A DNA stretch of 64,000 nt. Source: Pectobacterium aroidearum. GTDB lineage: Bacteria > Pseudomonadota > Gammaproteobacteria > Enterobacterales > Enterobacteriaceae. The first letter of the stretch is position 1. Every line of letters begins with the position of its first letter. The translations under genes and the position numbers were made by a program. Location: assembly GCF_015689195.1 (NCBI RefSeq), contig NZ_CP065044.1:4278001-4342000 (forward strand), written 5' to 3'. Below, piece after piece: positions 1 through 9,512 of the stretch. The notes under the pieces are model-generated. The model searched no databases. It saw nothing but the letters and a program-made list of their open reading frames with translations, and had not been told where the DNA came from.

Positions 1-226
1 CGACAAGTCGATAGAAAGCTGGTGCGAAGAGCACGACCGCATCCTTAAGGCGCTGATTCGCAAAGATCCTTACGCAGCCAAACTGGCGATGTGGCAACAT
101 CTGGAAAACACCAAGCAGATGCTGTTTCGCGCCACGACAGACGATTTCGAGTTTAACGTCGATCGCTATATGTTCGCCGAAAACCCGGTCGTGCACCTCG
201 ACCAGATACACGCGGGTAAATCCTAA
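1..226 (+). CDS. exuR: Hexuronate regulon repressor ExuR, C-terminal part
   Basis: This is the last 74 codons of a gene that enters from the left edge; the first full codon begins at base 2. The visible part is the end of the FCD ligand-binding domain of a GntR-family regulator, and its ending ([17 protein letters not shown]) closely matches the end of ExuR. ExuR represses galacturonate and glucuronate uptake and breakdown, which matters in a pectin-degrading bacterium. The neighbours agree, since exuR lies just before yqjA in enterobacteria. The DNA-binding part lies outside the window. Confidence 0.85.
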   Translation, partial: DKSIESWCEEHDRILKALIRKDPYAAKLAMWQHLENTKQMLFRATTDDFEFNVDRYMFAENPVVHLDQIHAGKS

Positions 227-1364
<1,138 letters not shown>

Positions 1365-1366
1365 CC

Positions 1367-1762
1367 GTGTCAATCCGTTGGTTATTCCCAAAACTCACCC
1401 CCAGAAAAGTAGCTCGCATACTGATATTGCTTGCTCTGCCAATTATCGCATTGACGCAGTCCCAGTCGCTGCGTCATTCCCAGGATGATGCGATGCTGCA
1501 TATCAAGCCTTATGATGGCGCCGCGTTGCCAGATGGCTTTTACGTGTATCAGCGTCTTAATGAAAAAGGGATTGCGATCAAAAGCATTACACCAGAGCAA
1601 GATAGCCTGATCGTCCGTCTTGCCTCACCAGAACAGAGTATCGCTGCCAGAGATGTCCTGCGTTTGTCTCTGCCTAAAGTCACCATTACCGCGCAACAAG
1701 CGACAACCCCGACACCGTTCTGGCAGCAGAAACTGACACAGAAACAATCCAAACTGGGGTGA
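1367..1762 (+). CDS. mzrA: EnvZ/OmpR modulator MzrA
   Basis: This is a 131-residue protein with one N-terminal membrane segment (about residues 15-32) and a short periplasmic domain. Size, topology and position directly after yqjA match MzrA, which binds the sensor kinase EnvZ and links other envelope stress systems to the EnvZ/OmpR regulon. The start codon is GTG, 2 bases after the yqjA stop. The assignment rests mainly on position and topology because MzrA sequences are poorly conserved. Confidence 0.8.
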   Translation: MSIRWLFPKLTPRKVARILILLALPIIALTQSQSLRHSQDDAMLHIKPYDGAALPDGFYVYQRLNEKGIAIKSITPEQDSLIVRLASPEQSIAARDVLRLSLPKVTITAQQATTPTPFWQQKLTQKQSKLG

Positions 1763-1767
1763 CAAAT

Positions 1768-2157
1768 ATGAAACTATCTTCATCTGTTCTTGCATTATCT
1801 GTCCTGCTTTCTGGCCACGTACTGGCGAATACCGCCAATCAGGTGGAAACCTGTCAGCAAAAAGCGCAGGACATTCAGCGCCAAATCGATGAAGCGCGTA
1901 AACATGGTAATCAGAACCGCATCAATGGATTAGAGAAAGCGTTGGACGGCGTGAAAACCCACTGTACGGATGCTGGGCTGGCAGAGAAACGTCAGGAAGC
2001 GATTGCAGAAAAACGTAAAGACGTCGCTGAACGGCAGCAGGAACTGAACGAAAGCCGGCAGAAAGGGGATGACGCCGAGAAAATCCTCAAGCGCGAAAGA
2101 AAGCTGGCTGAAGCCGAGCAGGAATTACGCGCTGCGGAACGTGCCGCATCGCAATAA
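1768..2157 (+). CDS. yqjC: DUF1090 periplasmic protein YqjC
   Basis: This is a 129-residue protein with a cleavable signal peptide (cut after VLA near residue 20). The mature part is charged, helical and rich in Gln, Glu, Arg and Lys, and its two cysteines (CQQ near residue 29 and HC near residue 70) are typical of the DUF1090 family. The ATG at 1768 is preferred over a GTG at 1759 because the signal peptide then begins properly. It overlaps nothing and follows mzrA closely. The function is unknown; it is a periplasmic coiled-coil protein. Confidence 0.85.
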   Translation: MKLSSSVLALSVLLSGHVLANTANQVETCQQKAQDIQRQIDEARKHGNQNRINGLEKALDGVKTHCTDAGLAEKRQEAIAEKRKDVAERQQELNESRQKGDDAEKILKRERKLAEAEQELRAAERAASQ

Positions 2158-2334
2158 CCCATCACTATATTGTCCCTATAAAACACACAGCAATTGTTCA
2201 CTTTATAATCAAAAAAACAAATCACTAAAATTTACAGTGAGTTATCAGAATTGTCCGTACTCATTTTGGGCGGCATAAATTTCAGCTTCAGCTATAGTTA
2301 ACACTCAGGTTTATAAACATGAAGGGTTATTAAT

Positions 2335-2640
2335 ATGGCTAAAGATCAAAATTCTGAGTACCTACGCGCCGAATTGAAATCACTGGCGGATACGCTGGAA
2401 GAAGTATTAAGCACCTCCAGCGATAAATCTAAAGCAGAACTCGACAAGCTGCGCAATAAGGCAGAAAGCGCGCTGAAAGAAACCCGCAATCGTCTGAGCG
2501 ATACCGGCGAGCGTATCGCTTCCCACACGAAAGAAGCAGTTGAATCTGCGGACGACTATGTACGCCAGAACCCGTGGACCGGTGTCGGTATTGGTGCCGC
2601 TGTCGGTGTCGTGCTTGGCGTCCTGCTGTCTCGTCGCTAA
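2335..2640 (+). CDS. yqjD: Membrane-anchored ribosome-binding protein YqjD (DUF883)
   Basis: This is a 101-residue protein of the ElaB/YgaM/YqjD family. A long amphipathic helix comes first, and a glycine-rich tail-anchor membrane segment fills about residues 80-98 (GVGIGAAVGVVLGVLL) and ends in RR. In E. coli, YqjD is tail-anchored in the inner membrane, binds 70S/100S ribosomes and is induced in stationary phase. The yqjE gene begins 13 bases downstream, so yqjD-yqjE-yqjK probably form an operon. Confidence 0.9.
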   Translation: MAKDQNSEYLRAELKSLADTLEEVLSTSSDKSKAELDKLRNKAESALKETRNRLSDTGERIASHTKEAVESADDYVRQNPWTGVGIGAAVGVVLGVLLSRR

Positions 2641-2653
2641 TTAGCGGATCGTT

Positions 2654-3049
2654 ATGACGGATAAATCACAACAAGGCCCCGCAAGCGGGGTCATGGCTTC
2701 TGCTCAGCGCATCATCTCCATTATTGTCAGCATGGTGGAAAGCCGTGTCCGACTTGCAGTCATTGAATTAGAGGAAGAAAAAACCAATCTGATTCAGTTG
2801 CTGATGATGGTCGGTCTGACGCTGATTTTCGCCACTTTTGGCATTATGAGCCTGATTGCGCTCATCATCTGGGGCATCGATCCCCAGTATCGTCTCTTTG
2901 CTCTGGGGGGTATCACAGCCACATTACTTGGACTGGCGCTGATAGGTGGCGTCTGGACACTCCTCAAGGTACGTCGTTCCACCTTACTCAAGGCAACCCG
3001 TAAGGAGCTGGCGACCGACAGATCGTTGCTGGAGGAGGATCCCAAATGA
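2654..3049 (+). CDS. yqjE: Inner membrane protein YqjE (DUF1469, holin-like)
   Basis: This is a 131-residue protein of the phage-holin-like DUF1469 family. An amphipathic N-terminal helix (RLAVIELEEEKTN) is followed by two membrane segments near residues 50-70 and 80-102 and a charged C-terminal tail. It lies between yqjD and yqjK as in E. coli, and its stop overlaps the yqjK start (ATGA). The role is unknown; it is a partner in the yqjDEK stress-related operon. Confidence 0.88.
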   Translation: MTDKSQQGPASGVMASAQRIISIIVSMVESRVRLAVIELEEEKTNLIQLLMMVGLTLIFATFGIMSLIALIIWGIDPQYRLFALGGITATLLGLALIGGVWTLLKVRRSTLLKATRKELATDRSLLEEDPK

Positions 3050-3336
3050 GCCAGCGTCAGCAGCGAGACAGAGAAAAAGCCCAGCTACTGCGCCGGATAC
3101 AACAGCAGCGGCTGGATTTATCGGCAGGTAAGAAACACTGGCTGGATACCACCGCTCGTTACGATCGCGGCTGGCAAAGTCTGATGCAGTGGCGTAAATA
3201 CTGGATCGTGGGCTCCAGCCTCGTCGCACTCTATGGCGTGCGCCATCCCAGCCGCATGATTCGCTGGGGACGCCGCCTCGTCGGGCTGTGGGGAACATTC
3301 AGACTCGTCCGCAAAACGTTTGACTCACGTTCATAA
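3046..3336 (+). CDS. yqjK: YqjK-like protein
   Basis: This is a 96-residue basic protein that starts with a Gln/Arg-rich helix (QRQQRDREKAQLLRRIQQQR) and ends with a hydrophobic stretch near residues 49-63. It matches YqjK by position, size and composition. It overlaps yqjE by 4 bases, which indicates translational coupling. The function is unknown. Confidence 0.85.
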   Translation: MSQRQQRDREKAQLLRRIQQQRLDLSAGKKHWLDTTARYDRGWQSLMQWRKYWIVGSSLVALYGVRHPSRMIRWGRRLVGLWGTFRLVRKTFDSRS

Positions 3337-3606
3337 TCTTTCCTATCGCCTCGGCGTTCGGCCTTTCCCGTACGGCATCTTTCATCTCGTTTTCTTCTAA
3401 CGCGCTCACACCATTACAGCGCGTTCTCGTACATTTAACTAAACATCAATTTTTCTGAAATAAAAGAACAATTATACTCGCTGGTAGCGCAAATCATCTC
3501 TCTATACTATCTGCCCATAACCTGATGGCAGGCCAGGTTTTCAGACCACACCTGCTACAACAAACACAACAGGGCGACATAGCCCACAACAAAATTAATT
3601 GGAGAG

Positions 3607-4005
3607 ATGATGAAAAATTTAGAAAGCACTGCACTGCTGATTGCACGTATCTTAATGCCAATTCTGTTTATCGTTGCAGGTTACGGTAAGCTGGGTGATG
3701 CCTATGCAGGCACACAACAATACATGCAGGCGATGGGCGTACCCACCTTCCTGCTGCCGCTGACAATTCTGCTGGAGCTGGGTGGTGGTCTGGCGGTGCT
3801 GTTCGGTCTGCTGACGCGTACCGTTGCACTGTTCACTGCGGGCTTTACATTGCTGACCGCACTGATTTTCCACTCTAACTTTGCGGAAGGCATGAACCAA
3901 CTGATGTTCATGAAAAACCTGACCATCGCTGGCGGCTACCTCCTGCTGGCTGTAACCGGTCCAGGCGCATTCAGCATCGACCGCCTGCTGGGCAAAAAGT
4001 GGTAA
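3607..4005 (+). CDS. yqjF: DoxX-family membrane protein YqjF
   Basis: This is a 132-residue, four-helix membrane protein of the DoxX family with the typical start (ARILMPILFIVAGYGKL) and the central LELGGGLAVLFGL motif. A strong GGAGAG ribosome site lies just before the double ATG at 3607/3610. The next gene is yqjG, as in E. coli, although a clear hairpin terminator separates them here. DoxX proteins are linked to redox and thiol stress; the exact role of YqjF is unknown. Confidence 0.9.
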   Translation: MMKNLESTALLIARILMPILFIVAGYGKLGDAYAGTQQYMQAMGVPTFLLPLTILLELGGGLAVLFGLLTRTVALFTAGFTLLTALIFHSNFAEGMNQLMFMKNLTIAGGYLLLAVTGPGAFSIDRLLGKKW

Positions 4006-4055
4006 GACGAGCCTTTTCCGGCCTGTACTACACTTAATAGTCGAATAATGAATTA

Positions 4056-4088
4056 GACGGCAAGCAAACAAGGCTTGCCGTCGTTTTA
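4056..4088 (+). terminator. Rho-independent terminator after yqjF
   Basis: A perfect 10-bp stem, GACGGCAAGC/GCTTGCCGTC, with a 7-base loop is followed by GTTTT. It ends 25 bases before the yqjG start, so yqjF and yqjG are probably separate transcripts or linked only by read-through. Confidence 0.85.
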
Positions 4089-4113
4089 TCATCACTCACT
4101 AACGGGAGGATTT

Positions 4114-5109
4114 ATGGGACAACTGGTTGACGGCGTATGGCACGATACCTGGTATGAAACCAAATCTACCGGCGGTCACTTTAAGCGTTCAGAATCCGTA
4201 TTCCGCAATTGGGTAACACCCGATGGCACCCCTGGCCTCACCGGCAAAGGTGGCTTTCCCGCTCAGTCCGGCCGTTATCATCTCTATGTTTCTCTCGCCT
4301 GCCCGTGGGCACACCGCACGCTACTCATGCGCCAGTTAAAAGGGTTAGAAGATCATATCGCCGTTTCGGTGGTTCATCCGCTCATGCTGGATCACGGCTG
4401 GACGTTCGGTACCGATTTTGAGGGGGCAACAGGAGACTCGCTCTATCAGCACGAATTCCTTTACCAACTCTACCTGCACGCCAAGCCAGACTACAGTGGT
4501 CGGGTGACCGTGCCAGTCCTGTGGGACACCGAGCAACACACCATCGTCAGTAACGAATCCGCCGATATCATCCGTATGCTGAACAGCGCTTTTGACGGCG
4601 TGGGGGCAACAGCGGGAGATTATTACCCGGAAGCGCTACGCGCTCAGATTGACGAGTTGAACGGCTGGATTTACGACAAGGTCAACAATGGCGTTTACAA
4701 AGCCGGTTTTGCGACGAGTCAGTCAGCTTATGATGAATCCGCAACGACCGTTTTCGCTGCGTTATCCGATCTGGAAGCCATATTGGCAAAACAGCGCTAT
4801 CTGACTGGTGAGCAGTTAACCGAAGCCGATCTGCGGCTGTGGACGACGCTGATCCGTTTCGATCCGGTCTATCACACGCATTTTAAATGCGATAAATATC
4901 GCCTGAGCGACTATCCAAACCTGTTCGGTTTTCTGCGTGATATTTATCAAATGCCTGGCATCGCCGATACCGTCGATATGGCGCATATTCGTCACCATTA
5001 CTACCGTAGCCACGGCACGATTAATCCACATGGTGTGATTTCGCTAGGCCCAGAGCAAGACCTGAACCAGCCTCATCAGCGTGATAAGACGGTGATCAGT
5101 CTATACTGA
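4114..5109 (+). CDS. yqjG: Glutathionyl-hydroquinone reductase YqjG
   Basis: This is a 331-residue member of the xi-class glutathione transferases, which reduce glutathionyl-hydroquinones with glutathione. The catalytic cysteine lies in the typical LACPWAHRTLL motif near residue 63. A thioredoxin-like N-terminal domain is followed by the helical GST C-terminal domain. The ATG at 4114 has a GGGAGGA ribosome site; the frame is open further upstream but no better start exists. Length matches the E. coli enzyme (328). Confidence 0.93.
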   Translation: MGQLVDGVWHDTWYETKSTGGHFKRSESVFRNWVTPDGTPGLTGKGGFPAQSGRYHLYVSLACPWAHRTLLMRQLKGLEDHIAVSVVHPLMLDHGWTFGTDFEGATGDSLYQHEFLYQLYLHAKPDYSGRVTVPVLWDTEQHTIVSNESADIIRMLNSAFDGVGATAGDYYPEALRAQIDELNGWIYDKVNNGVYKAGFATSQSAYDESATTVFAALSDLEAILAKQRYLTGEQLTEADLRLWTTLIRFDPVYHTHFKCDKYRLSDYPNLFGFLRDIYQMPGIADTVDMAHIRHHYYRSHGTINPHGVISLGPEQDLNQPHQRDKTVISLY

Positions 5110-5135
5110 GGCGTTGTCGATTAGCGATGAAGCGC

Positions 5136-5164
5136 AAGGCAAGGTGTGGTTCGCACCTTGCCTT
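5136..5164. terminator. Hairpin between convergent yqjG and yhaJ
   Basis: An 11-bp perfect stem, AAGGCAAGGTG/CACCTTGCCTT, with a 7-base loop lies between the two convergent stop codons. There is no long T run on either side, so it may act as a weak bidirectional terminator or an mRNA 3' end protector. Confidence 0.55.
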
Positions 5165-5179
5165 AGCAAAGTGCGGGAT

Positions 5180-6088
5180 TTAGGGCTGGTTTAGCAGCTT
5201 CGGAATTTCACGCAGGAACCAGGACTTCGCCTCGCCCATGCTGTCTCGCCGCCACGCCATAATAATCTGGCTTTCCATCTGGTGCTCCGGCCCAACGACC
5301 AGTAAACGCCCCTCGGCAATATCTTGCGCCACCATTGGATAAGGCATGGTCGCGACGCCTAATCCCGCCAACAACGCACGCCGCTTATCATCCAGAGAGC
5401 TCACTGTCAGACGCTGCTGTTTATCCAACAGTTGCACGGTCAGTACCGGGCGCTCGCGCGCCGTGTCCGCCACCGCAATCCCACGGTATTTCACTCGGGT
5501 CGCATCCGACAGCGGCTCAGGTTCCTGATGAATGGGGTGCTCAGGGCTGGCGACATACACATTATTCATCGTATACAGCTTGCGGGTATTCATTTCGGAA
5601 GACGCACGAAAATGCATGTCCGGCGCAATCACGATATCGGCACGCCCTTGCTCAAGACGCTCCCACGCTCCTGCCAGCACTTCCGTCAGAATCGATACCT
5701 GCGTATTCGCTTTGAGCGCCAGTTTATCGATTAAGGGAAAAAGCCGCTGAGTCGGAATAAGCGCTTCCGTCACAATCGTCAGGTGTGTTTCCCAACCGCG
5801 CGCCAGCGCTTCGGCATCCGTAGTGAGTTTATCCGCCGCTTCCAGCAGAATACGTCCGCGTTCCAGCAGCATTCGTCCGACATTCGTGAATTTAGTACGA
5901 TGCCCGGAACGATCGAACAACACCACGTCTAACTCTTCTTCCAGTTTTTGCATGGTATAGCTCAGCGCCGAAGGCACTCTACCCAGCTCGTCTGCCGCAG
6001 CGGCAAAGCTGCCGCGACGATCGATCGCATCCATAACCCTCAAGGCTTCCAGCGTCAAAGCTCGTTCTTTCGCCATCTTCGTACTCAT
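5180..6088 (-). CDS. yhaJ: LysR-family regulator YhaJ
   Basis: This is a 302-residue LysR-type regulator with an N-terminal winged helix-turn-helix (residues 8-66, with RRGSFAAAADELGRVPSALSY) and a periplasmic-binding-like effector domain. It is nearly identical in layout to E. coli YhaJ, which responds to dinitrotoluene-type aromatics and activates yqjF. The start could also be the internal MAKER methionine at 6076. It is divergent from yhaK, an arrangement that often reflects regulation of the neighbour. Confidence 0.9.
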   Translation of the reverse strand: MSTKMAKERALTLEALRVMDAIDRRGSFAAAADELGRVPSALSYTMQKLEEELDVVLFDRSGHRTKFTNVGRMLLERGRILLEAADKLTTDAEALARGWETHLTIVTEALIPTQRLFPLIDKLALKANTQVSILTEVLAGAWERLEQGRADIVIAPDMHFRASSEMNTRKLYTMNNVYVASPEHPIHQEPEPLSDATRVKYRGIAVADTARERPVLTVQLLDKQQRLTVSSLDDKRRALLAGLGVATMPYPMVAQDIAEGRLLVVGPEHQMESQIIMAWRRDSMGEAKSWFLREIPKLLNQP

Positions 6089-6188
6089 TCAGGAATTTTG
6101 AATATACCCACCAGATTAACTAGCTAACAATCCAACGTCCACACAATTACTATCGGTTTAAGAAATTATTATCTGGGGGATAAAGATT

Positions 6189-6887
6189 ATGATCACACGA
6201 AGAGCAGCGGGGCAATGCGGCCAGGCCGACTATGGCTGGTTGCAGGCACGCTACACCTTCTCTTTTGGTCACTATTTTGACCCACAGTTGCTGGGCTACG
6301 CTTCTCTACGCGTGCTCAATCAGGAAGTATTGGCACCGGGGGCATCGTTCCAGCCACGAACCTATCCACGGGTCGATATCCTGAACATTATTCTTCAGGG
6401 TGAGGCAGAATACCGCGATAGTAACGGTTGCCACATTCAGGCCAAAGCCGGAGATGTGCTGCTGCTCGCCACTCAGCCAAACGTCAGCTATAGCGAACAT
6501 AATACCAGCGCCAGTAAACCGCTGACGCGGCTGCAATTATGGCTGAACGCCTGTCAGACTCGGGAGAACAGTCCGTTACAGCGTATGGAATTGGATTCAT
6601 CCAGCCATACTCTGCTTGCATCGCCGGAAGGTGAACACACCAGTCTGCAACTGCGCCAGCAGGTTTGGATCCACCATGTCGATCTCCAGCAGAATGAGCA
6701 AAGCACGATCGCGCTGCAGGGAAATCAGGCATACCTCCAGCTGATTCACGGTTCAATGGTGGTAAAAGGTAATCAGAACAGTGAAGCCCTACACTGCGGC
6801 GACGGCGCCTTTATCAAAGAAGAAACAACGTTGACGCTACGGGCAGAATCGCCTTTGCGTGCGCTGCTCATCGATCTGGTCGTCTAG
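6189..6887 (+). CDS. yhaK: Pirin-like bicupin protein YhaK
   Basis: This is a 232-residue bicupin of the pirin family. The first cupin has the family pattern TFSFGHYFDP, RVLNQEVLAPG and PRVDILNIILQGE. E. coli YhaK is a cytoplasmic protein thought to sense oxidative conditions. It lies opposite yhaJ, with a shared 100-bp control region, and a strong terminator follows. Confidence 0.88.
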   Translation: MITRRAAGQCGQADYGWLQARYTFSFGHYFDPQLLGYASLRVLNQEVLAPGASFQPRTYPRVDILNIILQGEAEYRDSNGCHIQAKAGDVLLLATQPNVSYSEHNTSASKPLTRLQLWLNACQTRENSPLQRMELDSSSHTLLASPEGEHTSLQLRQQVWIHHVDLQQNEQSTIALQGNQAYLQLIHGSMVVKGNQNSEALHCGDGAFIKEETTLTLRAESPLRALLIDLVV

Positions 6888-6912
6888 TTCTTCTGTCCGT
6901 TGTTTTATCAGG

Positions 6913-6937
6913 AAAACGCCGCCAGTTCGGCGTTTTT
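6913..6937 (+). terminator. Rho-independent terminator after yhaK
   Basis: The stem AAAACGCCG/CGGCGTTTT with a 6-base loop and a T run lies 25 bases after the yhaK stop and before zur. Confidence 0.85.
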
Positions 6938-6987
6938 ATTCAGCCGTGGTAAGATATCCGTCTTGTTCCTCAATGCGTCAGGGTGAT

Positions 6988-7503
6988 ATGACAATGGATT
7001 CAACCAAACAGGACAAACTTCTTGCCCAGGCTGAACAGATTTGTCAGCAGCGCGCTGTGCGTCTAACGCCACAGCGGTTAGAGGTTTTACGCCTTATGGC
7101 ACAGCAGTCAGGTGCTATCAGCGCTTATGACTTGCTGGATCTGCTGCGAGTTTCCGAGCCCCAGGCTAAACCGCCGACCGTCTATCGCGCGCTGGATTTT
7201 TTGCTGGAACAAGGCTTCATTCATCGAGTCGAATCAAACAACAGCTACGTGCTGTGTCACCATATCGAAGACCACAGCCATACGTCTGCCCTTTTCATCT
7301 GTGACCGCTGCGGGCAGGTTACGGAACGTCAAACCGAAGGGGTGGAAGAAACATTACGTAGCCTGGCACAGCAGTCGGGATTTACGCTGCGCCACAGCGT
7401 TGTGGAAGCGCACGGGCTGTGTGGAGGCTGTCAGGAAGTGGCATCATGCAAGCAGCCGGATCATTGCGATCACGACCATACGGTTCCGATTAAAAAACGC
7501 TAG
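6988..7503 (+). CDS. zur: Zinc uptake regulator Zur
   Basis: This is a 171-residue Fur-family repressor that shuts off zinc uptake genes when zinc is plentiful. The winged-helix domain contains QRLEVLRLM and PPTVYRALDFLLEQGF (DNA recognition). Metal ligands are seen in CDRCG, EAHGLCGGC and the His/Cys-rich tail HCDHDH. The ATG at 6988 follows AGGGTG; the frame stays open upstream to 6859, but that stretch overlaps yhaK and its terminator. Length matches E. coli Zur (171). Confidence 0.95.
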   Translation: MTMDSTKQDKLLAQAEQICQQRAVRLTPQRLEVLRLMAQQSGAISAYDLLDLLRVSEPQAKPPTVYRALDFLLEQGFIHRVESNNSYVLCHHIEDHSHTSALFICDRCGQVTERQTEGVEETLRSLAQQSGFTLRHSVVEAHGLCGGCQEVASCKQPDHCDHDHTVPIKKR

Positions 7504-7548
7504 CGCTTATTGGTGGGGCCTTCTGCCTGACAAGGTTTTTCTATATAA

Positions 7549-7582
7549 AAAAAAACGATAGCCCTGAGGGCTATCGTTTTTT
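7549..7582. terminator. Bidirectional terminator between zur and yjbJ
   Basis: The stem AAACGATAGCCC/GGGCTATCGTTT with a short loop is flanked by A runs and T runs, so it can end transcripts from both convergent genes. Confidence 0.9.
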
Positions 7583-7595
7583 AGCATCACGTTCA

Positions 7596-7805
7596 CTACC
7601 AGTGATATTTGTGGTGCTCTTCCCAGTGTTTCACTTCTTTCTCTGCCGCTTCTTTTGCGTACCCGTAACGCTCCTGGATTCTCCCCACCAGTTGGTCACG
7701 CTTACCTTCGATGACCGTCAGATCGTCATCCGTTAATTTGCCCCATTGCTCTTTCGCTTTACCTTTAAACTGTTTCCAGTTACCGCTGGCTTGGTCTTTA
7801 TTCAT
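7596..7805 (-). CDS. yjbJ: CsbD-family stress protein YjbJ
   Basis: This is a 69-residue protein of the CsbD family with the typical NWKQFKGKAKEQWGKLTDDD start and GKRDQLVGRIQERYGY core. It is nearly the same as E. coli YjbJ, an abundant, structurally flexible protein of unknown role induced by stress. It lies beside zur as in E. coli. Confidence 0.93.
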   Translation of the reverse strand: MNKDQASGNWKQFKGKAKEQWGKLTDDDLTVIEGKRDQLVGRIQERYGYAKEAAEKEVKHWEEHHKYHW

Positions 7806-8300
7806 CAGAATCTCCGTACCTTAGGTGTATTGCGCATAAACGAATCGTCACTACCGACGTAGGCGTCAGTCAGTGTCAGATAAATTGTTCAGTAAGCAGA
7901 GTCATCATTCTGTGAACCATCACGGTGCTTGCACCACTGCCCTTCCTCGATCTGCCAGGCTAACCTAAATGTGATGGCTAATGTTTAATGACTAAACGCT
8001 CAATCGAGATAAAAATGCTTACCTTGATAAAAATTATAGTCGAATATTTTACTTAAAATTAAAAATAAGGAATCTGTAACTAGCGAAGGCGCCAAGAAAG
8101 GAAAAATGACCGTAAAAGTAATGGAAAAACAGGCGGTAAGGGAGAGAAGAGAAAACACACGCGAAATGTAACGAAATATATACAACTAGCAGATTAACAC
8201 GCGGGGCAACTAACACATGAAGCAATTCACACATAAAGCGATTAACACAAAAAACGTGATGCACTGACCCAGAAAGACGAGCAGTGCATCTCTATGACCG
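7806..8300. other. Gene-free stretch where dinF is expected
   Basis: In E. coli the SOS-induced dinF gene lies between lexA and yjbJ. Here about 495 bases separate the two with no convincing gene. The part from about 7985 to 8270 is AT-rich; short open frames on the minus strand there have no coding character. Confidence 0.6.
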
Positions 8301-8909
8301 TTAGCTCCAGTCGCTGTTACGAATCACGCCAACCGCTAAGCCTTCTATCGAAAAGCTCTGCTGACGCAGGTCAACAACAATGGGGGCAAACTCTTCGTTT
8401 TCAGCGAGAAGGTGTACCATATTGCCCTGCTTTTTCAGGCGTTTTACCGTCACTTCATCGTCAATGCGCGCGACGACAATCTGACCGTTGCGTACATCTT
8501 CCGTTTTATGCACGGCCAATAAATCGCCATCCATAATACCGATATCTTTCATCGACATGCCGCTCACGCGCAGCAAAAAATCAGCGCTGGGTTTGAACAT
8601 TGCAGGGTCAACCTGATAGTGACATTCGATATGTTCCTGCGCCAGCAGAGGCTCACCTGCGGCCACGCGACCAACCAGAGGAATACCCGTCTCTTCTTCC
8701 ATCAGCAGACGAATACCGCGAGAAGCACCCGATACAATTTCAATCACACCTTTACGCGCCAGCGCTTTCAGATGTTCTTCAGCCGCATTCGGAGAGCGAA
8801 ACCCCAGCTGTTGAGCAATTTCCGCGCGCGTTGGCGGCATTCCGGTCTGCGCAATGTGATCGCGGATCAGGTCATAAACCTGCTGCTGCCTTGCTGTTAA
8901 TACTTTCAT
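8301..8909 (-). CDS. lexA: SOS repressor LexA
   Basis: This is a 202-residue repressor-protease. The N-terminal winged helix ([15 protein letters not shown] onward) binds SOS boxes; the cleavage site CASRG-type Ala-Gly region and the Ser/Lys catalytic pair lie in the C-terminal S24 domain (GMSMKDIGI and the [13 protein letters not shown] region). RecA-stimulated self-cleavage induces the SOS response. The ATG at 8909 starts the conserved MKVLTARQ; the frame is open upstream but lacks family similarity. Two SOS boxes overlap its promoter. Confidence 0.97.
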   Translation of the reverse strand: MKVLTARQQQVYDLIRDHIAQTGMPPTRAEIAQQLGFRSPNAAEEHLKALARKGVIEIVSGASRGIRLLMEEETGIPLVGRVAAGEPLLAQEHIECHYQVDPAMFKPSADFLLRVSGMSMKDIGIMDGDLLAVHKTEDVRNGQIVVARIDDEVTVKRLKKQGNMVHLLAENEEFAPIVVDLRQQSFSIEGLAVGVIRNSDWS

Positions 8910-8917
8910 TCCGCCCC

Positions 8918-8933
8918 CTGGTTGTTTATACAG
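8918..8933. promoter_or_regulatory. LexA-binding SOS box 1 of lexA (imperfect)
   Basis: CTGG-N8-ACAG on the plus strand, 8 bases upstream of the lexA start. It deviates at one base of the CTGT-N8-ACAG consensus, as does one of the two boxes in the E. coli lexA promoter. Confidence 0.8.
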
Positions 8934-8938
8934 TCTTG

Positions 8939-8954
8939 CTGTGAGTATATACAG
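8939..8954. promoter_or_regulatory. LexA-binding SOS box 2 of lexA (perfect)
   Basis: CTGTGAGTATATACAG fits the CTGT-N8-ACAG consensus exactly. It lies 5 bases from box 1, the same double-operator spacing as in E. coli, and gives LexA autoregulation. Confidence 0.93.
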
Positions 8955-9019
8955 GTACGCCACAATTGGGAATGGAGATATAGGCAAAGCCTCTGACTTT
9001 TATTCATTTATGCGTGCCG

Positions 9020-9385
9020 TCAGGCAAAATGTTGCCAGAGAATGCTACCCCACACGACAGCCGCTAACACGATGGCAACAAAAACAGCCGCCGACCCGAT
9101 ATCTTTCGCCCGGCCGGATAATTCGTGATGCTCAAGGCCAATACGATCGACAACCGCTTCAATGGCGCTGTTAGCCAGCTCAAAAAGCATAATCAATACC
9201 ACAGACCCGATCAGCAGCAGCTTTTCGACCAGCGTAACCGGCAGCAGACACGCAATAATCACGCCGACAATCGTCAATATTGTTTCCTGACGAAATGCCG
9301 CCTCATGTTGCCAAGCCTGCTTCAGCCCCTTAAGGGAATAACCGGTCGCCTTAATAATCCGGGTCATCCCCGTTGCTTTATTCAT
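9020..9385 (-). CDS. dgkA: Diacylglycerol kinase DgkA
   Basis: This is a 121-residue membrane enzyme with three membrane helices that phosphorylates diacylglycerol to phosphatidic acid and recycles lipid by-products. The active-site segment ELANSAIEAVVDRI (residues about 69-82) holds the catalytic glutamates. Length equals the family norm (about 122). It is divergent from plsB, which makes lysophosphatidic acid, the same pair as in E. coli. Confidence 0.96.
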   Translation of the reverse strand: MNKATGMTRIIKATGYSLKGLKQAWQHEAAFRQETILTIVGVIIACLLPVTLVEKLLLIGSVVLIMLFELANSAIEAVVDRIGLEHHELSGRAKDIGSAAVFVAIVLAAVVWGSILWQHFA

Positions 9386-9512
9386 TTATCCTCCATTCTT
9401 TACGTAAAATAGTTCGCATTTTAACGCGCTTACGTTGTCTCACCACCACAGATTTCCGACGCAGTTTCTGGTATCCTTGCGGCGCATTGCTAACAAGAGG
9501 CTCCAAGTTGTT

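Noticed and set aside
8000..8264. Two overlapping minus-strand open frames downstream of lexA
   Set aside because: AT-rich, Phe/Leu-rich products with no ribosome site and no known relatives.
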